From Lunatimonas salinarum (GTDB taxonomy: Bacteria; Bacteroidota; Bacteroidia; Cytophagales; Cyclobacteriaceae): a DNA stretch of 64,000 bases. Position 1 is the stretch's first letter. Every line of letters begins with the position of its first letter. Both the position numbers and the translations under genes were made by a program. This document shows, piece after piece, positions 1 through 8,537 of this stretch. The stretch lies in contig NZ_JACVCV010000005.1 of NCBI RefSeq assembly GCF_017811155.1, forward strand, positions 1-64,000, in the 5' to 3' direction. The notes beneath the pieces are model-generated. The model saw nothing but the letters and a program-made list of their open reading frames with translations, did no database searches and was not told where the DNA came from.

Positions 1-57
1 AAGAAGAGGGTGGTCAAGATCACCGGATTGGTGGTCAAGATCACCGGAATTTACACA
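1..57. mobile_element. End of an IS21-like insertion element
   Basis: The left edge holds two direct copies of a GGTGGTCAAGATCACCGGA-type unit, 21 bp apart, followed by an A/T-rich step ending in TTTACACA. Repeated terminal units of this GTGGTCA...CCGGAAT form, with outer ends reading TG on the outgoing strand, are typical of IS21-family (IstA/IstB) elements in Bacteroidota. The outermost base is probably 55 or 57, because TGTAA and TGTGTAA both fit. The transposase genes would lie left of the window. The element breaks hsdS: the last codons and stop of the hsdS reading frame come from element sequence. The family assignment is inferred from terminal repeats only. Confidence 0.68.
9..50. repeat. 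Two 21-bp direct terminal repeats of the IS element
   Basis: The units at 9-29 and 30-50 are identical over their first 19 bases (GGTGGTCAAGATCACCGGA) and differ only in the trailing A/T bases. Such multiple terminal repeats are probably transposase binding sites in IS21-like elements. Confidence 0.75.
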
Positions 58-866
58 AGAGTAGAAATGGTTTTTTGAGTCGAAATGCTATAGTAATTAT
101 GCGTTAAATCACCTGGTGTATAAAATGGAACATCGCCATTCCAATATTCGTTTTTTTCAGTACTCGGTGTGCCACCTCCTCCAAATTTTACAACTTGTGT
201 AAAAGGTTTTACTTCCCACCCCTTCGGAATCTCTTTTCCCAATTCCTCATTCCAAACCATTTCCCCACCACTACTTTTATAAGGCTTTCCATTTTCATCA
301 GGAAATTCAAACTCCACAAACCACTCCCGATAAATCGCCTGTGCGGTTTCTTCCAATTTTTGGATGAGTTGTTGGTTTAGAGTGATACGGTCTTGGATGG
401 TGTTGTATTCTTTTACGATTTCTCGTTGTTTGTCTATGTGGGGGATAGGGAGTTTTAATTCCAAAAAATCTTCCCAAGGTAAATTACCTCTAACCCCTCC
501 TACAGCATAATAAGAAGCTTGCCTGTCAAACTCTGATCGCTCAAACCACATTTTCAAATATTCAGGAATCAGAACAGCTTCATCTTTTACTTCAAAAACT
601 GGATAGGCTGGGGACATAATAGCCTTGTCTTCTGAAAACATTCCAATTGGTATTTTTCCATCTCGGCTAACCTGCATCAAACTGCAAGCAAACTGATTCT
701 TTTTAATCAATTTATAGTTAGATAAGTCCGTTCCAATAATATTGGCTACTGATTTGATAAACTGTTTTGATATGCTTATACCAACTAATGGCAAATCCTC
801 TAATGCAGCATTACGCTCATCTGCAGGCTGTATGTATTTACCAAGTGGTTTATAATTCTTTTGCAT
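51..866 (-). CDS. hsdS: Truncated type I restriction specificity subunit HsdS
   Basis: HsdS chooses the DNA target of a type I restriction-modification complex through two target-recognition domains (TRDs) separated by conserved helices. This 271-residue frame has a complete TRD1 (about 1-150), the central helix region with the typical IYREWFVEFEFP stretch (about 178-190), and the first ~50 residues of TRD2, with the common KGWEV entry and GGTPS turn. Intact subunits are about 400 residues. Translation stops at 51-53, in a codon that belongs to the IS21-like end, so most of TRD2 and the distal conserved region are missing. The start at 866 overlaps the upstream AlbA_2 gene by 17 bp, indicating one operon. 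The product is probably inactive as a full specificity subunit; some half-size S proteins work as dimers, so residual activity cannot be excluded. Confidence 0.85.
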   Translation of the reverse strand: MQKNYKPLGKYIQPADERNAALEDLPLVGISISKQFIKSVANIIGTDLSNYKLIKKNQFACSLMQVSRDGKIPIGMFSEDKAIMSPAYPVFEVKDEAVLIPEYLKMWFERSEFDRQASYYAVGGVRGNLPWEDFLELKLPIPHIDKQREIVKEYNTIQDRITLNQQLIQKLEETAQAIYREWFVEFEFPDENGKPYKSSGGEMVWNEELGKEIPKGWEVKPFTQVVKFGGGGTPSTEKNEYWNGDVPFYTPGDLTHNYYSISTQKTISTLV

Positions 867-2823
867 ATTCCTCTGCTGTTTTATAGCCTTGTTCGGGGTG
901 ATTATGGGTATAAGGAAATCTTTTTTTGAGTTTACCCTCCTTTATCATAATGGGGAAAATCTTGTTTTTCAGGTAATCTACGGACTTTCCTAGAATGGTA
1001 GCGACCTCATCCATCTTAATATATTCATTTTGGCAAATCTTCATTACTTCATCTTCGAGTTGCGCTTTATTTAATTTTGTTCGGGTTGCAACCTTTTGTT
1101 TCGAGGTGTCAACCTTTGGTTTCGAGGTGTTAACCTTTGGTTTCGAGGTGTCAACCTTTGGTTTCGAGGTGTCAACCTTTTGGCTTGTTTCTGACTGATT
1201 ATCAGTGTTTTTAAAAGAGATTTCAACCCTTTTGGAGGTGTCAACCTTTTGGCTCGGACTTGCAACCTTTTTACTAGAGGTGTCAACCTTTTGCTTCAAC
1301 TTGTAAGTAGTCCACCTGCCATTTTTATCTGATTCCAGATAATGATTGGCACAAAGCCTTTGAAGTAGCGCAGTGATGTCAGCACTATGCATGTTCAACA
1401 CATACTGCAAGCGCTGATTAGAGATTGAACCTTCTATTTGGCAAAACGAAAGTGCAGTAAGTTCATCAGGAGTTAGGTTACTCACGTCATCATAAATAGC
1501 ATTTAACTCATCTAATACCACTTCAGGTATCACGCTAAACATGGGCAAGGTGAGTTTCACTCTGTCTGGCTGACTTTCAATTTCTAGAAAAGGCCTTCGC
1601 CAATGAGACTCTTGCCAGCCTGTCATGATTTTATCTACACCACTTCCTGCTTTTTCTGCACGTCCAATCAACATAAACATTTGTTGCAAAGAAGGATTGC
1701 GGCATTCACTAATACCTCCTGCATAATATTGATGAATGGAAAGAAGTAACGTTCCCGGATTTGAAAACACAAATTTTTCTGTATCCAACTCAATCACAAT
1801 ATTCCCGCTGAGAGAATAATCAGTATGTACCAAGGCATTTACAAATGCTTCACGCAAGGCAACATGTGTTGGTGTTTCATCTACCCGTTGATCATTTTCC
1901 AATAGGAAAGGTTTGGGTAATGTAGATGAAAGTTTTGGCCAGACTTTCAGGTAAAATTGAAGCAAATTATTTTCCCATGTGCCATCAGGACAAATTCTAT
2001 CTGTCCAACGGATTTTAGGATCAGTAGAAAGTCTTTCTCTAAAATCAGGGAAAAAGTCAGGTAATTGCTCTTGATCTTGGATACTTTCGGATCTTCCAAA
2101 CATGATCAACCCAGCAAGCGTAATCCCTTCTTGTTTTGATTTCCTATCTATACGATAAGCACCAATTTTTTTAAACAATTCCAAATCATCAAGTGCATGC
2201 CAAGGATGATCCGGTTTTGATGAAACAAACAATTGTCTGAATTGCCTTACTGTAGTTGGATCAAAATCTTTTACTGTGAAATTTTCAAGGATAACACTAT
2301 CTCTTTTCAATTCAGCGCTTGAATCCGCAAGCATGCGCTTAATTTCATCATCCGTACACCGATAATCACCTTCATGATTTCTTTTGTATGTATTACCAAA
2401 TGGATTTCTTGTAAGATAAACAGGCCTTTCTGTTCTCGATGCAAATGGTATTCTAAAAGTTAATAGCTTTTTATCCTTAACCTCGATTACTCTGATATCG
2501 GTATTGGATAATAAATTTCTATTTACAGTATTTGGATTATTGCACTCATCCCAAAACTGTTTTTGATAGGTAGAGATTTGATCATCTGATAAACCCTCAA
2601 TAACAAACTCATCTCTTTTTTCCTTTACTCCTAAAACAATAATTCCAGTTACTGTATTTGCAAAAGCAGAATAAGATTTCCAGAATTCCCTAGGAAATCC
2701 GTTTGAAGCCAATTTGTATTCTATTTCAAAATTTTCATTTGGCAACACATTGGTTGTCAATATTGAATAAATAGAAAATTCATCACCAAGGTCAAAAAGA
2801 TGTAGTTGTTTTTCTGACATCAT
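850..2823 (-). CDS. Schlafen/AlbA_2 ATP-binding protein inside a type I RM operon
   Basis: This 657-residue protein has an N-terminal AlbA_2 (Schlafen-type) nucleic-acid-binding domain (about 23-165; FEIEYK near 33, then a VTGIIVLGV strand). A RecG-like divergent HATPase_c_4 domain follows (about 320-430), with the N-box ALREAFVNALVHTDY at 322-336 and a G-box AEKAGSG near 389. Then come a winged-helix segment (about 450-507), a low-complexity linker of KVDTSKP repeats (510-582) and a C-terminal helical domain. AlbA_2/HATPase_c_4 proteins are often called RecG-like helicases or transcriptional regulators, but many sit in defence islands. Here the start overlaps the hsdM stop in an ATGA arrangement and the stop overlaps the hsdS start, so it is translationally coupled to both RM genes. 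It could be a regulator or an accessory effector; the sequence does not decide which. Confidence 0.85.
   Translation of the reverse strand: MMSEKQLHLFDLGDEFSIYSILTTNVLPNENFEIEYKLASNGFPREFWKSYSAFANTVTGIIVLGVKEKRDEFVIEGLSDDQISTYQKQFWDECNNPNTVNRNLLSNTDIRVIEVKDKKLLTFRIPFASRTERPVYLTRNPFGNTYKRNHEGDYRCTDDEIKRMLADSSAELKRDSVILENFTVKDFDPTTVRQFRQLFVSSKPDHPWHALDDLELFKKIGAYRIDRKSKQEGITLAGLIMFGRSESIQDQEQLPDFFPDFRERLSTDPKIRWTDRICPDGTWENNLLQFYLKVWPKLSSTLPKPFLLENDQRVDETPTHVALREAFVNALVHTDYSLSGNIVIELDTEKFVFSNPGTLLLSIHQYYAGGISECRNPSLQQMFMLIGRAEKAGSGVDKIMTGWQESHWRRPFLEIESQPDRVKLTLPMFSVIPEVVLDELNAIYDDVSNLTPDELTALSFCQIEGSISNQRLQYVLNMHSADITALLQRLCANHYLESDKNGRWTTYKLKQKVDTSSKKVASPSQKVDTSKRVEISFKNTDNQSETSQKVDTSKPKVDTSKPKVNTSKPKVDTSKQKVATRTKLNKAQLEDEVMKICQNEYIKMDEVATILGKSVDYLKNKIFPIMIKEGKLKKRFPYTHNHPEQGYKTAEEYAKEL
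1099..1182. repeat. Four tandem 21-bp in-frame repeats in the AlbA_2 gene
   Basis: Four consecutive units (1099-1119, 1120-1140, 1141-1161, 1162-1182) follow TTTCGAGGTGTCAACCTTTG with one or two changes. Degenerate related units continue to about 1290. On the coding strand each unit encodes seven residues of the KVDTSKP type. Because 21 is a multiple of three, gain or loss of a unit would change linker length without breaking the frame. Confidence 0.92.
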
Positions 2824-4454
2824 TGTTCAATTTTATAACCAAGATTTTTAAATACCTCTAACAGCTCTTGTCTACTTTGTTCTTCCGCTTTCAATAACTC
2901 AGCAAACTCACTTTTCAAGGCATTCATTTTCTCATCAAAGTCAATATTCTCGTCACGGTTTACAAATTCAATGTATTTGCTCGGCACCAAGGAGAAATCT
3001 TTTTTGGCTACTTCATCAAACGAAGCCGAGTAACAGAACTCAGGAATGTCTTTGTAATGGTTAATTGTTAATGATGAATGATTAATGTTTTCGCCTTCAT
3101 TAACCATTAACAATTTATCATTAACCATTGCACCCGTTTGCCAAGTGTGATACGTTTCAACTACTCGCTTAATATCTTCATCCGAAAACTGCGTGTATTT
3201 TTTTTCAAAGGGTTCTCCCATTTGTCGCAAGTCCATAAACAGAATTTCTCTTTCTCTGTCGCGATAATTGCGGATTTCTTCACCCACTTGTTTGCTCTGT
3301 GCTTTCTTATTTTTGTTAACAATCCAAAGCGTAACGCTGATGTCGGTGGTATAAAACAAGTTGCGTGGCAACACCAAAATGGCCTCTACCAAATGATTCT
3401 CAATCAGCTTTCTGCGTATTTTGTATTCTTCACCTCCGCCACTTAAGGCACCATTCGCCAAGATAAAACCAGCCACACCATTTTCAGAAAGTTTGCTCAC
3501 CATAGTCAAAATCCAACCATAGTTGGCGTTGCTTTTGGGTGGCACATCATAACCTCTCCAGCGTGGGTCGTCTGTCAATTCATTTTCAGCCCGCCAGTCC
3601 TTTTGGTTAAAAGGCGGGTTTGCCATAATAAAGTCGGCTTTCAGGTCTTTGTGTTGGTCGTCTAGAAAAGTGTCGGCTGCTTTTTCGCCTAAGTTTCCGC
3701 TAATGCCCCGTATGGCCAAGTTCATCTTTGCCAGTTTGTAGGTGGTGTTGGTGTATTCCTGTCCGTAGATGGAAATTTCCCTTTTGTTGCCGTAGTGTGC
3801 CTCGATAAACTTGATACTCTGCACAAACATACCCCCCGAACCACAGGCAGGGTCATAAATAATGCCCTTGTAGGGTTCAATCATTTCGGCAATCAGGTTG
3901 ACAATGCTTTTGGGCGTGAAAAATTCTCCTTTTCCTTTTCCTTCTGCCAATGCAAACTTGGAAAGGAAATATTCATAGACTTTACCCACCAGATCTTGTT
4001 TGGGGTCTTTGGTGGTGTCAATGTCGTTGATGGTATCTAGCAAAGAAGCCAGTTTGGTCACATCCAATCCTAAGCGTGAAAAGTAATTGTCTGGCAAAGC
4101 ACCTTTCAGTGCTTTATTATTTTTCTCAATGGTATGCAGGGCAGTGTCAATGAGCAAGGCAATGTCGTTCTGCTTGGCTCTTTTAATCAAAAAACTCCAA
4201 CGGCTGGTTTCTTCCAAAAAAAATACATTGTTCATGTTATAGAACTCAGGCATTTCAATATACTTTTCTTTGCCTTCAGAAATGAGTTTGGTTCTATGTT
4301 CTTCAAACTTGTCGCTGGCAAACTTTAAGAAAATCAGTCCTAATACAACGTGTTTGTATTCGGCTGGCTCAACGCTTCCTCTTAATTTATTGGCAGCATC
4401 CCAAAGGGTTACTTCTATAGGTTTTTCTTTTACTTCCTTCTTCTGTTTCGCCAT
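2820..4454 (-). CDS. hsdM: Type I restriction-modification DNA methyltransferase HsdM
   Basis: HsdM is the N6-adenine methyltransferase subunit of a type I RM complex, acting with HsdS. The 544-residue protein has the helical HsdM N-terminal domain (about 12-140), then the N6_Mtase core. AdoMet motif I is DPACGSGG at 201-208 and the catalytic NPPF is at 279-282. The length is normal for the family. Residues about 442-467 are an odd in-frame insert, MVNDKLLMVN followed by NINHSSLTINHY, encoded by a hairpin repeat. It is the first gene of the operon; the start at 4454 follows an AT-rich leader. No hsdR lies in the window, so the nuclease gene is either beyond the left edge or lost. The downstream gene starts within the hsdM stop codon. 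Confidence 0.95.
   Translation of the reverse strand: MAKQKKEVKEKPIEVTLWDAANKLRGSVEPAEYKHVVLGLIFLKFASDKFEEHRTKLISEGKEKYIEMPEFYNMNNVFFLEETSRWSFLIKRAKQNDIALLIDTALHTIEKNNKALKGALPDNYFSRLGLDVTKLASLLDTINDIDTTKDPKQDLVGKVYEYFLSKFALAEGKGKGEFFTPKSIVNLIAEMIEPYKGIIYDPACGSGGMFVQSIKFIEAHYGNKREISIYGQEYTNTTYKLAKMNLAIRGISGNLGEKAADTFLDDQHKDLKADFIMANPPFNQKDWRAENELTDDPRWRGYDVPPKSNANYGWILTMVSKLSENGVAGFILANGALSGGGEEYKIRRKLIENHLVEAILVLPRNLFYTTDISVTLWIVNKNKKAQSKQVGEEIRNYRDREREILFMDLRQMGEPFEKKYTQFSDEDIKRVVETYHTWQTGAMVNDKLLMVNEGENINHSSLTINHYKDIPEFCYSASFDEVAKKDFSLVPSKYIEFVNRDENIDFDEKMNALKSEFAELLKAEEQSRQELLEVFKNLGYKIEQ
3056..3129. repeat. Imperfect inverted repeat inside hsdM
   Basis: Two 32-base arms (3056-3087 and 3098-3129), built from TTAATGGTTAAT-like words, are near reverse complements separated by about 10 bases. 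They lie inside hsdM and are translated as an MVN.../INH... segment. Comparable translated hairpins, giving MVNGEW- and TIHHSPFT-like peptides, recur in Bacteroidota genomes (recalled, not searched). Confidence 0.8.
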
Positions 4455-5106
4455 TTTCAGGTGTCAATATTTAAAATTGTTAATGTCTGCTAATTTAAGA
4501 TTTATAGTTGTGGTGTCGTCATAAGTGCGTTGGCAAAAATGGCTCTTTTGGTTTTGCGAAGGCTCGGCTTGTGTGTCGGGAAAAACCAAATGTGCCGTTT
4601 GTGCGGCTGGCTAAAAGAAATTTTAAAAAATGCGAAGAGTGGGCTTTTTCATTTTCTATTGTCACCTGTCTTAATAGCAAAACACTGTCAGCTTGCTTGC
4701 CTGTCCCCTTTGTTGATATGGTCTGTATGTCGAGTTTATTTTTAGTCATCTTCTTGCTGTGTCGTCTTCTTTTTAGCATTGGTAGTAACGTATTTATTGG
4801 CGCTACTCGGTTGTGCCTAGCTCTTCGCCGCTTACCAGGTAAATGCTATCTCCTCCATGTACCTCGACAAAAGGCGAAGGATCTGCTGCAAACGACTACC
4901 GATAAAGATAGGGCATAATTCCCATGCAAAAAATACCCTGTTCGGGGTATTTTTTAGGACCGAAGGGGTATTTTGGGAAGGTTGGATACGCTTTTCGAGG
5001 GCGGAAAGGTATTTTTGAGATATATAACATAGGGGGACCAGCGAGTACATCCCTACGGGTGTGTCTACTACCGGCTAACAGCAAAACAAGTATTTGCCGT
5101 TACCAC
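4455..5106. other. Gene-poor intergenic region at the edge of the RM island
   Basis: No convincing gene is present. Open frames in both directions are short, overlap each other and have atypical composition. The first part is AT-rich like the RM genes and presumably carries the hsdM promoter. The second part contains a terminator-like hairpin. It probably marks the boundary between the acquired RM block and the more GC-rich chromosome. Confidence 0.6.
4928..4955. terminator. Bidirectional terminator-like hairpin
   Basis: AAAAAATACCC (4928-4938) and GGGTATTTTTT (4945-4955) are perfect reverse complements around a 6-base loop. A/T runs on both sides let it act as a Rho-independent terminator in either direction. 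It lies about 150 bp downstream of the minus-strand Tm-1-like gene. Confidence 0.7.
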
Positions 5107-6354
5107 CTAGCCTATAGACCGGTGCCGATTCAACAGCTCCATCAGCCGGTCTACCGCTACCTGGGCAAAAGCGGAATCGTTGATTGAAGCCGGTACTTGG
5201 GTAACAGAAATGCCGGGATCAAGTGCTGCCATCAGTCCCTCCAGGCAGGATTGGTCTGCCTCGCTATCAAAAAACAACCCGCCGGGGGATCCCACTTGGG
5301 AGAAGCCTCCCCGGGGCCACACAACCGCAACCTTCTCGGCTAACGGATTTATCGTTTCGGCGATATGCCTTCCCAATCGCTGATTTTCGGCCTTGTTAGT
5401 CCGCATGAGCGTCACATCCGGCGCCCAATGGTAAAAAAGACGCCCCTGAAACTGGGAGGGTACCGTTTCTGGCCTGCCAAAATTCACCATATCCAGACAG
5501 CCTGGCGCCACCACCATAGGGAGCCCCAGCTGTACGGCGGCTTTCATTCGGTCCGGACCGGCACTTAGGATGCCACCGCAAAACTCGTCGGCAAGTTCGG
5601 TGGTGGTCAGATCCATCACCGCATCAAATACCCCTTCCCGTATCAGCGCCTCCATGTTTCTTCCTCCCACCCCATTGGCGTGGAATGCCATCACCTCAAA
5701 GCCTCTCGCTTCCAACAGCCGCGTACAGGCATTTACACAGTCCGTGGTGTTTCCAAACATGCTGATCGCCACGAGGGGTTTGATGTAGGCGACCCGATCC
5801 CAAGCCACCTCCACCATCGCCAACAGTGCAGCCGCTGCTTGGTGGATGATGGGAAGGATGATCCGGTTGATGCCGGCCACATCCACTACCGATGGAATCA
5901 ACACCACATCTTTCACCCCCACCGAATGGGACACATCTTTGGTAGCCAGGGTAGATATACAGATTTTTGGTAGGCCCAGGGGCAATACCTGAATGGCTCT
6001 TAAAAACAAAAAGGTGCCTCCTCCCCCTCCCATGCCGATCACACCCCTAAGTAGGCCTCGATCCAATAACCCTTTTAGCCAGATTTGACACCCAGCAGCC
6101 AGCTGCTCCAGCGCAAAGCTGCGATCCTTTCGGGATTTCAGCGCTGACAGGGTATAGCCGGCGAGCCCGGCAATCTCCTCGGATTCCACATCCACGGGAA
6201 AGGTCCCCGTACTAGCGGAAATGCCCACATTGACCATTTGAATCGACGCACCACCGGCCTTTAAGGACCGGTACAGCTCTCCATAGATTTCTCCTTTGGT
6301 GTCAAAGCACCCAATGACCACCAAAAAACCTTTCTTGGCAAACGTTGCTTCCAT
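5107..6354 (-). CDS. Tm-1-like ATP-binding domain protein (UPF0261)
   Basis: The 415-residue protein belongs to the UPF0261/Tm-1 family. The N-terminal half opens with a Rossmann-like VVIGCFDTKGE (about 12-22), the family signature around an ATP-binding site. A glycine-rich GMGGGGGT follows at about 105-112. The C-terminal half carries a MAFHANGVGGR segment (about 222-232) and a conserved PGCLDMVNFG near 282-291. The plant homologue Tm-1 blocks a viral replicase, but the bacterial role is not established; bacterial members are often near sugar or aromatic catabolism genes. It stands alone here: an intergenic hairpin region lies downstream and the FAD-oxidase gene upstream is divergent. The length is full for the family, so it appears intact. 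Confidence 0.9.
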   Translation of the reverse strand: MEATFAKKGFLVVIGCFDTKGEIYGELYRSLKAGGASIQMVNVGISASTGTFPVDVESEEIAGLAGYTLSALKSRKDRSFALEQLAAGCQIWLKGLLDRGLLRGVIGMGGGGGTFLFLRAIQVLPLGLPKICISTLATKDVSHSVGVKDVVLIPSVVDVAGINRIILPIIHQAAAALLAMVEVAWDRVAYIKPLVAISMFGNTTDCVNACTRLLEARGFEVMAFHANGVGGRNMEALIREGVFDAVMDLTTTELADEFCGGILSAGPDRMKAAVQLGLPMVVAPGCLDMVNFGRPETVPSQFQGRLFYHWAPDVTLMRTNKAENQRLGRHIAETINPLAEKVAVVWPRGGFSQVGSPGGLFFDSEADQSCLEGLMAALDPGISVTQVPASINDSAFAQVAVDRLMELLNRHRSIG

Positions 6355-6599
6355 AATGGCTCCTTAAAACTATTCCCCTTTTACGAATTCAAATACGTAC
6401 AATTCTGCCAATATTCCAAAACCGAAAGGCTATCTGGCAAAAGGCAGGCTAGTAGCTACTACCTGCCCTGATTAGGATGGGAAGACGAAGTCAACCACAA
6501 CGTATCCAACCGGTAAAAAACAAGCACAATCATATGAACTAAAAATAAAAAACAGTATATTGATCGGTAAACAAACCTCAATAAAAACGAATATTTTAA

Positions 6600-8537
6600 A
6601 TGTCGGGATCTAGCACACGAGCCGAAAAAAAGAAAAAATCAGTTCATGTAGGATGGGAAGTAGCCAAGCTGCTTTTTACGCTGATTTTTAATAGCGAAAA
6701 AATCCCCGGTCAGGTGGACCGGCTGGACGACGCACTGACCAACCACTGTACCCGCAGCAATAGAACCTGGTGGATCAACCGGATCAACGCCCTAACCAGA
6801 CCACGTTTTGTCCGGCGCTTAATAGAAAAAAAACTCAACAAAAACACACCACTGCATGAATGTGTAAACCTGACCTTGGACGTGGAGCTTTCCCACGACA
6901 AAGTATTTTACAAAGAATCTACTTTTCGCCAAAAATGGGCCAATTGGTATGAAAACCATTGCTCCGAGCCATTGAAGTTTTTTATTCCTGGCAGTGGAAC
7001 CTTTCCGGAATTTGACCCCAAATGCGACAGCCACCTTGTATATGATTACGATGCGGTACTGGAGGTAATCGGAGAAGTGCTGCAGGCAGAGGAAAGCGGC
7101 CGCCAAATACGCGCATTGGGTTCGGGTCACGCCCTGACGCCTATTGCCCAGTCCGACGACTACTTAGTTTGTACCCAATACCTAAATGTGACCAACAGGC
7201 CTGCCAAGGAATTTATCAAAGCAGCCTATAGGGATGGTTTTGAAGTTGAGGTAAATTTTGGCAATCAGACGGCAAAAGAAACCCATTACCTGTTCGAAAC
7301 CAGTGGCGGAACAAAAATACGGCACTTGATCGAGGTACTGGAAAAATACGGCTGGTATCTGATGAATCAGGGAGGGTCCAGCATTCAGTCCATTACAGGA
7401 GCACTTTCTACTTCCACCCATGGTTCAGGAATAGGCTTGGGCCCGATTCCCTCTATGGTGCGATCCCTCACCTTGGTGGGAACTGGCGGAAAGGCGTACC
7501 GGGTAGAAGCATCCGAGGGAGTCACAGATCCAGTACTTTACGACGGGAAAATACCCGGATCAGACAGAACCATTGAGCTGATACAGGATGATGAGACCTT
7601 TCATGCAGTCTTGGTTGGTGTGGGTTGTATGGGCATCGTGGTTTCGATGATACTGGAAGTACAACCCATCTACGGGCTCTTTGAAGAGCGAAGGGTAAGA
7701 AACTGGGATGACGTGAAAGCAGAAATGACGACCTCGCCCGATCTCTACGCCTACCTGAATGCTCACCGCCACTTTGAGGTCTTGATCAACCCGTACATAG
7801 ATCGTAAAGCCACTACAGACACAACGAGAAAATGTTTAGTGACTACGCGGGACTATAGCCATAGCACAGACAAGCACCCCAATGCCCGAAAGGAACGAAA
7901 CTACCTATCCAGTTTTATCTCCGGCATCAATATTTCCGGCAAGCTCTCCCCTTGGGTATTTAACCGCAACCCAGACGCCATCCCGGGCATGATCAATAAT
8001 TCCCTGCATCGTATCGAAGACTATGCCGAACGGGGAAGTGGTTTTGAGGATACGGCCAGAAAAGTGCTGGATCAGGGGCTTGGAGAGCTGAAATTCTACG
8101 GATTTGCCACCGAATACGGCGTGCCATTGGACCGGGTAGTGGATGCGGTGGATCTCATTCTCCGCACCTGCGAAGAGGCTATCCCCTACCGGCATTACCT
8201 GGCCGCCCCTTTTTCCCTTCGCTATGTAAAGCATTGTCCCGCTCACCTATCCATGATGAATACGGGCGACATCTGCATGATCGAACTGGTCAGCGTACGT
8301 GGGGTGACGGGTAGTTACACGTTGCTACGAAAACTGGAAAGTGCCCTGATCGAATTTGGAGCCATTCCGCACTGGGGCCTTTCGGTATTACCCTGGACGC
8401 CGGAGATGGTGGAAAAAGCCTTTCCGAAATTCCACCTCTGGAAAAAATACCAGCAAAAATTTGGCGGGCGGACATTCCTAAACCCCTTTATGGAAGACAT
8501 CCTCGCGCCACGCACGGATGCTATACCTCCTTCCTAA
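6600..8537 (+). CDS. FAD-linked oxidase, D-arabinono-1,4-lactone oxidase-like
   Basis: This 645-residue protein has a VAO/PCMH-type FAD-binding domain. RALGSGHALTP (171-181) has the GxGH arrangement in which the His (about 177) is the usual covalent FAD attachment site in aldonolactone oxidases. GALSTSTHGSGIGLGP (267-282) is the second FAD-contact motif. The C-terminus, with NPFMEDILAP near 631-640, resembles the ALO domain. The ~130 residues before the FAD domain are basic, helical and unusual for the family. Substrate is unknown; sugar lactone or another secondary alcohol is plausible. The stop overlaps the convergent catalase-like gene by 17 bp. Those neighbours are heme peroxidases, and an oxidase of this class would supply hydrogen peroxide to them (inference). 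No Shine-Dalgarno precedes the start; the leader is A-rich. Confidence 0.88.
   Translation: MSGSSTRAEKKKKSVHVGWEVAKLLFTLIFNSEKIPGQVDRLDDALTNHCTRSNRTWWINRINALTRPRFVRRLIEKKLNKNTPLHECVNLTLDVELSHDKVFYKESTFRQKWANWYENHCSEPLKFFIPGSGTFPEFDPKCDSHLVYDYDAVLEVIGEVLQAEESGRQIRALGSGHALTPIAQSDDYLVCTQYLNVTNRPAKEFIKAAYRDGFEVEVNFGNQTAKETHYLFETSGGTKIRHLIEVLEKYGWYLMNQGGSSIQSITGALSTSTHGSGIGLGPIPSMVRSLTLVGTGGKAYRVEASEGVTDPVLYDGKIPGSDRTIELIQDDETFHAVLVGVGCMGIVVSMILEVQPIYGLFEERRVRNWDDVKAEMTTSPDLYAYLNAHRHFEVLINPYIDRKATTDTTRKCLVTTRDYSHSTDKHPNARKERNYLSSFISGINISGKLSPWVFNRNPDAIPGMINNSLHRIEDYAERGSGFEDTARKVLDQGLGELKFYGFATEYGVPLDRVVDAVDLILRTCEEAIPYRHYLAAPFSLRYVKHCPAHLSMMNTGDICMIELVSVRGVTGSYTLLRKLESALIEFGAIPHWGLSVLPWTPEMVEKAFPKFHLWKKYQQKFGGRTFLNPFMEDILAPRTDAIPPS

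Noticed and set aside
1071-1286. Minus-strand frame of RLTPRNQ repeats overlapping the AlbA_2 gene
   Set aside because: It is the alternative reading of the 21-bp tandem repeats inside a real gene.
4508-4918. Overlapping open frames on both strands in the intergenic region before the Tm-1 gene
   Set aside because: They overlap each other in opposite directions, have skewed Cys/Leu/Phe-rich compositions and show no domain; treated as non-coding.
5107-5122. CTAGCCTATAGACCGG at the 3' end of the Tm-1 gene resembles, inverted, a sequence near 33340
   Set aside because: Only about 16 bases with a mismatch and one copy is coding; likely chance.
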